64,000 nucleotides of DNA from positions 105,705 through 169,704 of the forward strand of contig PUDQ02000110.1 of the NCBI GenBank assembly GCA_002964805.2, in the 5' to 3' direction. The translations under genes were made by a program, and so were the position numbers. Positions 10,428 through 20,879 of this stretch are shown in pieces. The stretch is from Trametes villosa. Its lineage: Eukaryota; Basidiomycota; Agaricomycetes; Polyporales; Polyporaceae. Position 1 is the first letter of the stretch, and each line of letters begins with the position of its first letter. Under the pieces are notes generated by a model. That model was given only the letters and a program-made list of their open reading frames with translations, was not told where the DNA came from and made no database searches.

Positions 10428-12053
10428 ACCTCTTACACACTCTCCATCCACCGACTAGTTTATGTTTACACCCACGCTACCGGGGCATAATCAATTAAAA
10501 GCATCACTTTTTGCTGGCGCAAAACCCATTGCATTTGATGAGGCATAAATTAGCAAGACAAGCTATGTATACAGGTGGCAGCTTCTGGGTCCAAGGGATC
10601 TGCTGATGAATTCAAATTGTATTGCGGTCAAATATTTCCTGAGTTATTTGAGTTACAAATAGCCACCTTATATAGGCTGCTAGCAAGTAGTCTGCAGTGC
10701 TGTGCTGATACACCCGGTGCACGGTGATGCATTTAACTATCACCTTAGGGCAGCCAGAGACAGGCCGAGGGCCTTCGGAGGACGAGGCCTGGAGGGAAGC
10801 TAAGCGTGGAGCAAGGGAGACGCGAGGTTCAAGTCGGGGTGCCCTTGCGACGGACTCGCGATGTGCTGGCACATCTCGCGAGGCTCGAGGCATGAACACG
10901 AAACGTGGAGGTACTCTAGTTATGCCGCAGTTGATCGGGGATTGTTGCAGGGAGAGATGCGGGACGCAGTTAGCAACGCAACGCAGGACGCTATTTGCAA
11001 TTGCAGAGGACGCAGAGCGCAGCCCAGACCGCTCTCAGGGGCCGCTCTGTGCAGCATGAGGTCGACTGCGCCCGCCGATGCACGTACTCGGAATGCCCGC
11101 CTCGCTCTTGGCGGCAGCACCTGACAAGGGCCTCGCGAGTTGTGCCCGTCTCCTTGGCGATGACTTGTGCTCCGCCTACTCGGCCGACACGCCTTTGGGC
11201 GCGCAAAGCTGCGAAGCCTCCGCAAACAAGTCTGATATGTTGCCGCTGGCAGTGGTGGATCGTGCGCACTCACTGGAGGAGGCGCGCTGCGCTGCATGTT
11301 AGCCTGCGAAGAGGAGGGCCTACGGCGGCCGGCTCTGGGGCCAGAGGTACACCGTGCGCATCTGTTAGGAGGCGCCCGTGGGCTGTGGCTTGAAGGACTG
11401 TATAGCACCGCTGGCACTGAGTACGCGCCGGCAGGAGGACATTCATGTATCTATCTTACCATCACCAACAAGACTCTGTGCAACTCACTCTGGGTCTGAG
11501 AGGTGACCCTATCGTTACTTACAGCATCAGCGCGCAAACTCCGCACGCGCAAACTGTCCCCTCCCCATTCACGGGCGCGCTAGGTGCAGCCATGCTGCAC
11601 ACACCCCAACTGGCCAATGACTCACTCCATATCCGCGTCAGCCAATGCGCTCCTGTGTGCATTTGTTCCCGAAGCCCGTCACAAGCTCTGTGCGCGCACG
11701 CTGCCATCGCGAACTCTGGGTGTGAGCGCCACCGCCTGTGTCGTGATTTCTGGGATCAGCATCACACTGGGTGTATCAATGCGCTCCTGCTGGTGTTGTA
11801 GTCCCGTGCACTCTTGCTGGAGGAGGCGCAGGGCGCTGCCCGCTAGTCCGCAGAGGGGAGAGGCATTAGCGGCAAATTCTGGAGCCAGCGTGGCACCATG
11901 CGCATCACTGCAAGCTGCGAGACTACGCTAAGAGGCTGCCCTATTTGTTGCAATTTCTGGGATTAGCGTGGCACTGGGTGCATCACTGCTTGCACTTGAC
12001 ACCCTTTCAAACACATCCTGACAAATCAAGGATGAAAACTGGAATTAAAATTA
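10428..12053. other. No gene recognised; 3' flank and degenerate repeats
   Basis: The first 300 bases are AT-rich and could be the 3' untranslated region of the preceding gene. From about 10720 the base composition turns GC-rich, with overlapping ORFs on both strands but no domain. Phrases recur in degenerate form, for example a TGGGATCAGCATCACACTGG type block at 11752 and a TGGGATTAGCGTGGCACTGG type block at 11961, suggesting old duplicated sequence. Confidence 0.5.
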
Positions 12054-14234
12054 CTAGATCAATAGCTTCCTAGGAACATCAGAAGGATATGCTTTAGCTT
12101 TCTCTAGCTCTGCTATAATTATCTGGTTCCGAATCTTGATCATCTCATCCAAAAAGAAATTATACCGTGAGGCCCGCATCTCCCGCACTATGGCCTGGAA
12201 TCCACCAAACCAAGCATTCGTCATCTCCGCAGCGGAGGAGTTGAAGTGCCACTTGTTGCCGACTAGAAGCTCAGGAAACAACGCTGCATTACAGTGTTGA
12301 CCGCAAAATGCATCGCTGTCCTTGTGCTTAGTTTTGGCGTAGAAGGGGTCGACCGGCATAGCACAGCGGTCGAAGTGGTTGTCGCCGATGTTCAAGGTGT
12401 GCTTTTTGAATGAGCAGGCATTGTCGTAAAAGATGACCTCAGGGACAGATTTCTGTGTTGGGAACAAGGCATGCAGGAAATTCTATATTGATAGATATAT
12501 TAATAACTAGCTCAGGCAATGAGGACAAAAACAAGCTGCACGCACCCTTGTCCCATCTATCCCCTCTGACCCATACATCGTGGCTCGACCCAGAAGGACA
12601 CCACAAGTGGCGACAACAAGCTGCTCGTTGTGGGTGCGCCTGCGTCCGAAGCGTGCACGGGGCTTGATATTGCCTGCGTCTGGCTTTGTGGGGCATTCAC
12701 CTTCATCGTCAACTTCAATGAGCTCATCAGTAATGCCATCACCGTCGTCTTCAAGAGAAGAGGCTCGAAGTCGCTCCAAACGCCTGCGCAGCACAAACAG
12801 GGCAGATCGGCTGGAGGGGTCTTCAAGAGCACGATGGGATGGTTCAGGGCAGGTTTGATGTTTGGCTGTCGCTAGGGCTTCACACCCCACAACAACACAA
12901 ACATTGCTGAGCTCCTTGTGATCTTGACAGTAGCGGTCGCGCTGGGACTGTAGAGGCTTCTGACAGTCGTGGAAGTTGCAGCACGGACGACCAATAGAGA
13001 TGCCGTCCATTACTACTGCGCGTATGAAGGCTTTGATATTTTGTAAGCTTAGCATAGAGATATAAAAGTTGTGTGCTCACCATGCTCTCCGTTTTGCTCT
13101 TTAGTAATACAACACTTATCGCATAAGTGGTTCCATGAGTCTCGACCTGGTCCGACAAGGCATGCGGTTCTCTCCAGAAGAGCGGGCTCAAGACGGGTGA
13201 CTTGATCTCCTTGGTTTTGTAGAAGCAGAGTACGGTTTTGCTCCTTCATGTCACGAAGCAAGCCAAGGAGGAAGAATGCATCACCAACAACGATGGAGGA
13301 CAGTGCCGGATCGTTAGACCAACCAGGTGGGAATTGTTTGATAGCCGCATCGTGTTCAAGGTTATAGATACGGGCATTGTTGGTGAACGACACCCTTGTG
13401 AATGTTTAGAGGATTAAATATTGATTTATAAAATACTACTAACCAGGCGCACGCAGCAGCATTGGCGAAGCGGGTGCATAGATCTGCCTCAGCGAATACA
13501 TGGGTAGTGACATGGATTGCCGATGGGAGGTCCCCATAATAGGAGCAGGATAGTGTACCGTCAACGAAATAATTCGGATAGTACCGCACACCACATTCTA
13601 TACAACGGGTACCTGTTGAGACAAGTCGGATATATATAAGAAGTCACGTATGGTCGCATCTTGCAGAGTGACATAAGGCAGAAACGGGTCCATGGTCCCT
13701 GGTATAGTAGACAACCCGGGTAGAGATCTTGGAACCGAGTACGCGTGGTTCTCCCCGCCTTTGCTCTTCGGTGTACACGCAATGCGGTGAGAGGCAGAAT
13801 CGGGTAGGGGGGTGAAAGTTATATGCAGCTGTAATAACGGTGTCAATCAGGGAACATCTATGCTGAAGAGTAGGAATACACGCACCTATATTGTAAGCCG
13901 CACCGTGCTGCACAAACAACCCTACAAGGTCCCGAGATGGCGCACCCTGGGTAACCTCATCCAGCATGAACGCCCATGCGGCATCTCCCACAGTCTCTCA
14001 GAGGTCGGCAACATGGGCAGGGAGGATATCCAAGGCCGAAGCCAAGAACATAGCCACATCTGCCGGAAGCTGGAGAGGCTGTTGCTTTGAGTACGAGGAG
14101 CCGGTCCACAGGAGCTGATCGCGCAGATGGCTTATGATGCGAATGAAGGTGATGAGCGCCGGAAACGTCAAGGTGTCGCCAAGATAAGGATGTTCGAGGA
14201 GCGCAGACAGATCGTTACAAAGGAATGAAGCCAT
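12054..14234 (-). pseudogene. KDZ-type transposase (CxC5/CxC6-like), one nonsense codon
   Basis: Starting from ATG at 14234 the minus strand gives an N-terminal helical region, then TGA at 13998-14000, then continues in the same frame. Exons follow at about 13602-13444, 13394-13082, 13031-12549 and 12483-12054, with introns showing GTTAGT, GTGAGC and GTGCGT donors; the junction near 13640-13605 is not resolved. Landmarks: RYYPNYFVDGTLSCSYYGD with its cysteines, the cysteine/histidine cluster C-C-N-F-H-D-C-Q-K (about 12975), the FYDNAC acid-box, and FCGQHCNAALFPEL followed by WHFNSSAAEMTN near the C-terminus. This is the pattern of cysteine-cluster KDZ (Kyakuja-Dileera-Zisupton) transposases of mushrooms. 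The TGA could be a CGA mutated by C to T. TIRs were not identified. Confidence 0.75.
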
Positions 14235-14660
14235 AGCACAGAGGGGAGTGTACGCGAGGAGCAGAGAAGGACAGGCGGATGAGGAGGCTCGGACGACACC
14301 TTGCGAGGTGGATGCACGACAACGCAGACGCGCGGTGATGGGGCGGACATGCGGCGATGGTGCGGGTGGCGGCATACGGACCGGACGCGACTGAGGACTC
14401 GGGAGAAGTCGCGGCGGCCAGGGGGCAGTGGTGAACAGAGCGGGGGATGTTGATAGGCCGCCGTTCTGCTCAAGAGTGCACCTATATACAACGATCCTCC
14501 TCCTCCATTTACTACGCCGTAGCCGTGGCCGCGAGTTTTTTGCAGGCTACGCAATTTCTTACGAGGGGAGAAATTATATTTTGGCGGCTGCGTGGCCGCG
14601 AGAAAGTTGGGCGCTTAGTCCACGGCCACGGCTACGTGGGCGGCTCCCTGCAAAAACTAA
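14235..14660. other. Upstream region of the KDZ gene with an inverted repeat
   Basis: No coding sequence is apparent. A 13 bp perfect inverted repeat, CGTAGCCGTGGCC at 14518-14530 and GGCCACGGCTACG at 14624-14636, encloses ~90 bases; tttttgcag and ctgcaaaaa lie just inside and outside it. It could be part of the transposon end or an independent small element. Confidence 0.5.
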
Positions 14661-17600
14661 TTACGATTGATGAGGAACGAAGAAATCGTTTCTTATGGGG
14701 TGAGCTCCCAGCCAAAATGTGTGACACCAAGTCGACCCCGTGGGAAAATATTTTCAGTCCCAGCTAACAAATCATTAGATTTGAAATAAGCGCCGTATAG
14801 AACTTCCACATACAAACCTGGGGTTAGGGTCACAGTCCATTAGAAACTCTAGGGTTAGAGACTAGATGATGCACACAGCCACCCTGACTGCTTGTTAGCC
14901 TTGCTCTAATGCTCACTGCTGGGCGCCTGTGTAACCCTAGGTGACACAGCATGGGCAATCACTCTCCCCATCACTGTTTGGAGCCACAAGGTATGCTACT
15001 TATGCTTTTATAAGGGGTATACACATTGATTACATATCAGGAGTATGGCAATAATGGTGACATACTATCATTCCTCGCTGAGATTAGGAAGCCTTTCCTC
15101 ACCACCATACTTCAATCACAATACACTGAGGTGTGATCTTGCTCCAACAGCTCGATTAGTAACTGTACCAACATCTGACACTGTTTCTTGACATATACTG
15201 AGGTCTTTACAACAAAGTATTACAGTCAATGCCTCTCTGGCTGCTCATTCAATGATAAGACATCAAATTGTGCATAACCATGCAGCCTTAAGGCTTATGC
15301 TGAGAGGATGTACACTAATCAGTTAGAGCTTGAAACCAGCCTCCTGATGGTATATAACACATGCACTTTAGATACAAATTGGAGGAGGTATGGGCCTTGC
15401 ATTGTCCACTGTCTCTGATTGGGTGCTTATGAGTGCTCTTGTGCCACATACTAGCAGCAGTGATGAGTCAGGTCACTACTGAAAACCACCATTAGATGGC
15501 CCTCAAAAATGCCTTCCTAATGGTATACTGCACCTGTAGTTTGAGCAAAAACTGGATTTGCTGTGGCCAAAAACCTGCAGGACAATTTAGACCCTTGAGT
15601 GCTAGCACTGCTTCAAAATGAGTAAAACCTCTTTAGCGCAGTAACTAGAGGTCATAGAGCCATAAAAACAATTATGTCAGGTAGCCCTTGACCACTAGTG
15701 TATTATGGAGCAAAGATATGCACCATTCAGTAAAGAGACTACTGTATAAACAGTGATTTACTCTTTTTTGCTTGTATGAATAAGACTTCAATGGTTTAAA
15801 GGGACAGAGGGGTGCTTGTATCACAATTACACCTCTAGCTACTTTTCAAACCTAAGCAGGATCTAATGAGATTATACTGGTCAGTTCAAATTGACTGTAC
15901 ACTGATGTACAGACTTAATAAATGGTTTATATGCCCATCAGACAAAGTACTGTGGAGAATGTGTTGGTCAATGATACATATAAATACCCCCATGTTGTTG
16001 AGGTCAGAAGCACCTTCCTAATGGTATATCACACATCCCATTTGAAGCAAAACTGGGGGAGCAGTGGCCAAAAGAACTAGAGGAGGGGGCAATAATGTAA
16101 GCTGTGGCTGAGAACAAACATGTACAAAGCGGGAGGCACGTCGACGCGGATTCGTACATGTTTGGCTCCCAACACAAATGCTTTCATTTTGAGCCACTGG
16201 ATAGTCCAAATGTCATGTATCATATGTCATTAGAAAGCTATGATTGAGTAGAATCCAATGGTGTACAAATGGTGATGTAGTATCTACCATAGCAGTCATG
16301 GTTAGAACTTCAGTTTCCCATTAGTGCCACAATTCAGCCACATTCAGCTTCTATGGTTCATACCTCAGTGCAATGTGCACAAACCCCCCAAGTATTATAT
16401 ACCATTGGATTCAGCTTTTCAATGTCTACTGAATGGGACATGCTATTTGCTGTAAGGGTGATCACAGGCTGCATAAATGCTCAAATTGTGCTTAAAATAA
16501 CAGCACTGTATAGTATACTCAATTGGCCCAGAATTTTCACCATGATACTATGACTCGGTCAACAAAACACCGTCTGTGATGTGCTAGGCAGACAGATGCC
16601 GAGGTGTTATATTACATCAAGAGGAAAGGAGGGACATTGATGTCAGCTGTAGCTCTAAACAAACAAAACCAAAGCTGGCAGGGAACACGGATTCTGGTCT
16701 TATTTGGCTCTTCACACAAATCCCTTTGTATCTTGAAACTATCTATGAGTTGGATTACCCTGTGGAAAAAGTGAGGGGTGATGTCCACTACAGCACTGTC
16801 TGACAATGCTGCAATCACCCATTAGTGCCACACTTCAGCCACATCCTGTTTCTCTGGCTAATATCATGGTACTTCATGCACTAACCTCCAGAGTGTTATA
16901 TGTGATCAAATTAAGCTTTTCAGAGGGCTGAAAAATATCAGTAGTGTTAGATCACCACCTGTACAGATCAAGTCAATATATCTGACTCCTGCTGCCACAA
17001 GTTGTCTTGCAGATGAAATGTATATATGAGAATGTCCTTGCATCAAAGTAGTCATGAGCTATTGCAGATGGTAGAGATAGGAAGGAAAGTCAATCAATAT
17101 ACCAGAGCTACTAATTTCACAAGCTACCTTGCATGTGTATTGCAGCTTAGGCTGTTTGGTATGTTAACCAATTTAACAATGTGACACTTCTGTTAACCTC
17201 ACTTCGCTACACCCATGTGAGATATCTATCATTTGAGAGGGCTCATAGAATCACTTGGACAATGGATAGGTCAGAATAATCAACCAGGAAGCAGGCTGCA
17301 TCATTGGGAGAAGCTTTAATCAGTTCATGCACACAAACTCAAGCTCTGTGACAGCACCTCAGACTTGTAATCACTATTTGTTGGTGAATGCCATAGCTGA
17401 TGTGATTGGTCATAATAAATGCTCAAACACTAGTGTTGTTTTCAAGCAAGTTGGTTTATTGTGTGTTCTGAGATATAAACATATGGGCAATAGAGAAAGA
17501 CCTCCTATGCTAGGGTACCTACCCACAAGAGGATAATGCTGAGATATATCTCTAATCAGATACAGAAAAATTAGATCAGCTGCTAGTAATGCTGTAAGGG

Positions 17601-17910
17601 CTATGGCGTAACAAAGTAATTGTTGCAACTGACCTGCATATTAACTCAATCAGTGCAGTCCTCCGTGTACACTGCTTGTCCAGTACATAAGACAGTATAT
17701 TTGCTCAATAGTCTCAAGTGAGTATCATCTGGTGTTGCTAATTCAGAAATCAGGCAGATTTCAATCAACATGATGTTGTGAGTGGTGCTTTGTGGTCCAA
17801 TTCAGATAGTGCAATGTTTGCAGTAACTATTAATTGTGCTAAGAAGTGTTTATATCTAATAAAAATACTCTACAACACCTCATCAATCGGATATGCCAGT
17901 ATTGGCCCTC
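14661..17910 (+). repeat. Repeat family D, copy D1 (left arm and centre)
   Basis: The copy begins TTACGATTGATGAGGAACG and is followed by the same block that opens copies D2, D3 and, inverted, D4. Near the start are TTAGGG-like words (14824, 14852) and a TAACCCTA (14933). The sequence is AT-rich, has no coding potential, and contains tandem ~500 bp units each with a CCATTAGTGCCAC phrase and half of a long hairpin (16123-16157 and 16669-16700). Bases from about 16950 to 17910 match 37860-38850 almost exactly. The inverted right arm seen in D3 is absent, so this copy is truncated. Confidence 0.8.
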
Positions 17911-18216
17911 TTCCCCCAAGTGTTCTGATGATTTTGGTACCTAGGAGGTCTCAACTGCAGCAAAACTCTGCTAAAGAGCCAGGTTTGGTGTGTTATGCGA
18001 CCTTTCCATGTGACAAGCCCTGTCCAATTTTTCATATTTGGGGGTGAAATCATTGCATATTTGAGGCCAAAATCTGGGTTTGAGATAGACAAACCTCTGG
18101 TGGAGAGGCATGGGTCATAATACTTATTTAGTTGAGATCATCCAAAGATATACTACTAAGGTTAGGTCTGAGTCTGGGTTAAACCCAGGCTGACTCAATC
18201 AGACTTACAGAATACT
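17911..18216. other. Unassigned spacer between D1 and a LINE end
   Basis: D1 loses similarity to D3 here. The ~300 bp segment has no ORF of note. It holds a short palindrome in GGGTTAAACCC (18176-18187) and ends GACTTACAGAATACTTT, words that recur at 32471-32487 beside the Plavaka remains, so it may be the edge of another repeat. Confidence 0.4.
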
Positions 18217-18973
18217 TTTTTGACGGAGCTTGCCGTGCGCGGCGCAGAGCACCTTCCACGACAATTGCATTGCAGTGAGGGGATGTACCCTCTTTGCAGA
18301 GCCAGCTACCGTACGGAGGAAATGTGTTACACACGCGGCTGCTCGCACGGCCACAGTGTGGGACTGCATGCCATTCAGCACGGGCGCAGATATCACCCCT
18401 CATCCCGCACGTACTCTGGCAGCAGTCTACCCACTAAAACCCCTGGGACCCTCATCCAGTTACTTCCTTCCACTTCTGCACCATCTACAACACTACCCCA
18501 CGTTCTCCTGAGTACACTCTCTGTCACCGCTCGCTTGCCCGTACGCACCCTCCCTGCAAGATCCCGGTCAAGAGTTAGGCGGTCATTTATCTTTTGCAGC
18601 CATCGTCCTTCAATGTACTTAAGCTCTGCCTCTCCAGGCAAGGGGCTTCCCCCTACAACATGTTTGCACCGGAGCACCCAAAGCGAGTGCGTTGTTTCTG
18701 ACAGTATTATTCTCGTGAGGCGCGTGGTTCCCTGCGCACGGCCGCATCGGCCGTCACCCAGCAAGGCTGCATGGGCTCCCAGGGCAATGCCAATTGACAC
18801 TGCAGGCAGGGAGACACCTGCCCTATGCAGCAGGCCCCATGCTAGCGCCCATGCTACTCGCTGCCCCGGCACTTTGCAAGTCGTAAGGATGTGCTCCAGG
18901 GAGTCAGTGGTTCCACAGGCTGCACATTGGGCACGGTCCTCATACCCCGGGATCTTCACCCAGTACCGCCCCA
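18217..18973 (-). pseudogene. LINE 3' fragment (C-terminal zinc-knuckle region)
   Basis: The minus strand encodes a C-A-A-C-G-T-T-D-S-L-E-H-I-L motif followed by an LW-x-L-R-C-K block. The same order (CPACGVTESLEHIL, then LIWVLRCERV) occurs at the C-terminus of the LINE at 58394-64000, so this is the tail of a related non-LTR retrotransposon. The two 3' flanks also share ggaggaaatg and cagtgtgggactc. The fragment is cut at 18973 by the LTR of the next retrotransposon, so the catalytic domains are missing. Confidence 0.7.
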
Positions 18974-19324
18974 TGTAATGGGCGTGTTACCGAGGGGGTG
19001 CGAGACAAGACGGAGGAGCGTCGAGGGCGGGACTCGAGCGGGCAGGGCGGGAGGATGAGCAGAGAGCAAGGGCAACGGGGGCCCGAGACTGGTGTTGATT
19101 CGGCGAGAGATACAAACAGGCGAGGAGTCAAGTATATAAGCTAATTGATAGTGCCTGTGGAGGCCACGCGCGAACTCATGCGGCCGCCGACGAGCGGGCT
19201 GGTACAAGGCCGGGAGGCGGGAGACGAGTGCGCGACATCGGGCACGAGCGTACAAAATAGAAAACTAAGTAAAAATGTAAAGTAAGAGTGACCGTGAGGT
19301 TCGTGTAACGGTGTGGCCGTTACA
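18974..19324 (-). repeat. 3' LTR of the chromovirus
   Basis: On the minus strand it starts TGTAACGGCC and ends GCCCATTACA, 351 bp, with TG...CA ends and near-palindromic TGTAA/TTACA termini. A purine-rich tract directly precedes it in the element orientation. Confidence 0.8.
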
Positions 19325-19338
19325 CTACCTCCTCCTCA
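19325..19338 (-). promoter_or_regulatory. Polypurine tract
   Basis: The minus strand reads TTGAGGAGGAGGTAG immediately before the 3' LTR. This is where plus-strand DNA synthesis would be primed in an LTR retrotransposon. Confidence 0.7.
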
Positions 19339-19389
19339 AGGGAGAGCGCGACGACGCGAACGAGGCTCCCGCGGTCGGGCCACCAATGT

Positions 19390-20341
19390 TCACAACGTGT
19401 GACCACGAACCCGCGAAGCTCTCAGCCAACAGCCGCACAAGCAGCTACGCATCCGGGCGTGCCCCGAACGGAGCGTGGTCTGCGACGGTGGCGTGTACAA
19501 CACGCGGGGGTTGGCACGGACGGGCGCGGGCGATGGAGGACGCGGAGCGGCAGGAGGGACAGCGGGGCAATGGGCAGGAGTGGGTGCGGGTGCGGAGGTG
19601 ACGGGCGCAGGGGCGACAGGCGGTGGTGCGGACTCGGGAGGCTGCGAAGGCAATGGAATATTATTAGTAGAATCGAACACTGCAAGGGTGTTGTGTGCGA
19701 GAACGGAACATGGAGGACAAGGAGCTCCAGGGTGGCGGCGGTGGAAGCGCTCGAGGGCCTCATTGGCGGTGGTAGGGAGGTCGAAGAGCGGAACCCAAGA
19801 GTCTTCATCAGAAGACAAGTCCTGCCAGCGCACGAGGGACTCGTAACGCTGGCTGAGCTTGCGAGAGTCGAGAATGGAGTGAAGGGATGGAGCAGGGAGA
19901 TCGTCGGCGAGATCGAAAGGAACGGGGGGGCGTGAGGATGAAAAAGGGAAGGATCGTGGTAGGGTTTGAGTAAGGAGGCATGGAAGACGGGATGGAGACG
20001 GGAAAGGTAAGGGGGAAGGCAAAGCTTGTAGGCGGGGTCGGAGATGGCGGGGTCGACGGGAAAGGGACCGAGACGTCGGTGGTCAAGCTTGAGAGACGGC
20101 CAGGTCGTCTTGATGTGACAGTGCAGGAGCCAGACGAGCTGACCTGGCTTGTACTTGGGGCTGTCCGCGACACGTTGATTGTAGTACACGGACTGACACT
20201 CTTGTGCGCTCTTGAGCTGCGCGCGTAGCTCGCCGTGAAGGCGGGCGAGTCGAGTCGCAATGTCGGCGGCGGCGGGCACAGCGGAGCGGTCGGCGAGCTT
20301 GGGGGTCGAAGGCGGAATGGAAACCGTAGTTGGCGAAGAAC
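19390..20341 (-). pseudogene. Chromovirus pol end: integrase C-terminus and chromodomain
   Basis: The frame from FFANYGFH (integrase tail, near 20341) through VYYNQRVADSPKYKPGQLVW, the GPF-type box (LGPFPV) and FHASLLKPY is characteristic of the C-terminal integrase domain. The frame then shifts, near 19900, to one carrying the chromodomain: I-L-D-S-R-K-L-S...ESLVRWQDLSSDEDSWVP, with the aromatic WQ and W residues that read histone tails in this class. The shift and a missing upstream half make it non-functional. Chromodomains direct integration to heterochromatin, fitting this transposon-dense location. Confidence 0.8.
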
Positions 20342-20346
20342 GGCAA

Positions 20347-20640
20347 TGTCGGAATCTGTAGTGTAGATGCGCTCAGCCGTCTGTAAGAGGAACGACTTAA
20401 TCTATTAGCTGTACCTGTAGTGTAGACGCGCTACATACAGATGTGAGTAATCTAGAAGGTACAGTAGACAAAAGGAATGACATACCTCAGCCGTCTGTAA
20501 GAGGAACGACTGAGGAAAGGAAAGAGAGGAGGCCAGCGCGGTATGCGCTGGCTGGTGGCTGTGCTCGGATTATCTAACAAGTCCTGATATAGTAGGTGTC
20601 TTATCTACGGCGCTTGTCCATTGCTCAGTGCATTCCAACA
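20347..20640 (-). mobile_element. Solo copia-like LTR
   Basis: A 294 bp segment, TGTTGGAATGC at its minus-strand start and ATTCCGACA at its end, lies inside the integrase sequence. It is flanked by a perfect 5 bp duplication, GGCAA, at 20342-20346 and 20641-20645, and removing it with one repeat rejoins the integrase frame. TGTTGGAAT ends are typical of Ty1/copia LTRs. The segment contains two copies of a 24 bp word (CAGCCGTCTGTAAGAGGAAC...) at about 20374 and 20493. Confidence 0.85.
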
Positions 20641-20645
20641 GGCAA

Positions 20646-20879
20646 CTGCTTGGTCGAGTCGCTTGCGTGATTGTTGAATGCGAACTCGGCAAGCGGCAGG
20701 TAGTCCGCCCAGTCGTCCTGCTGATAGGAGATGTAGGCGTGGAGGTACGTCTCGAGCGTCTGGTTGGTACGCTCGGTCAGTCCGTCCGTCTGCGGGTGGT
20801 ACGCCGTCGAGTGCTTCAAGTCAACCTGCAACAGAGAGGTAAGTTCTGACCAAAACTTGGAAACGAATGTGGAGCCGCA
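20646..20879 (-). pseudogene. Chromovirus integrase core fragment
   Basis: The minus strand encodes G-S-T-F-V-S-K-F-W, then H-S-T-A-Y-H-P-Q-T-D-G and the glutamate-containing TERTNQTLETYLH, the second half of the integrase catalytic core. It is cut on the right by element B, whose first base is 20880, and on the left by the solo LTR. Confidence 0.85.

Noticed and set aside
10724..11420. Cluster of overlapping ORFs in GC-rich DNA
   Set aside because: Open in several frames at once through high GC content; no motif and no splice pattern.
14661..17910. Family D as a coding transposon
   Set aside because: Only short ORFs without domains, high AT content and stops in every frame.
18393..18974. 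ORF on the minus strand as a host zinc-finger gene
   Set aside because: The C-x2-C...SLEHIL and LWVLRC order is repeated in the tail of the LINE at 58632-59321.
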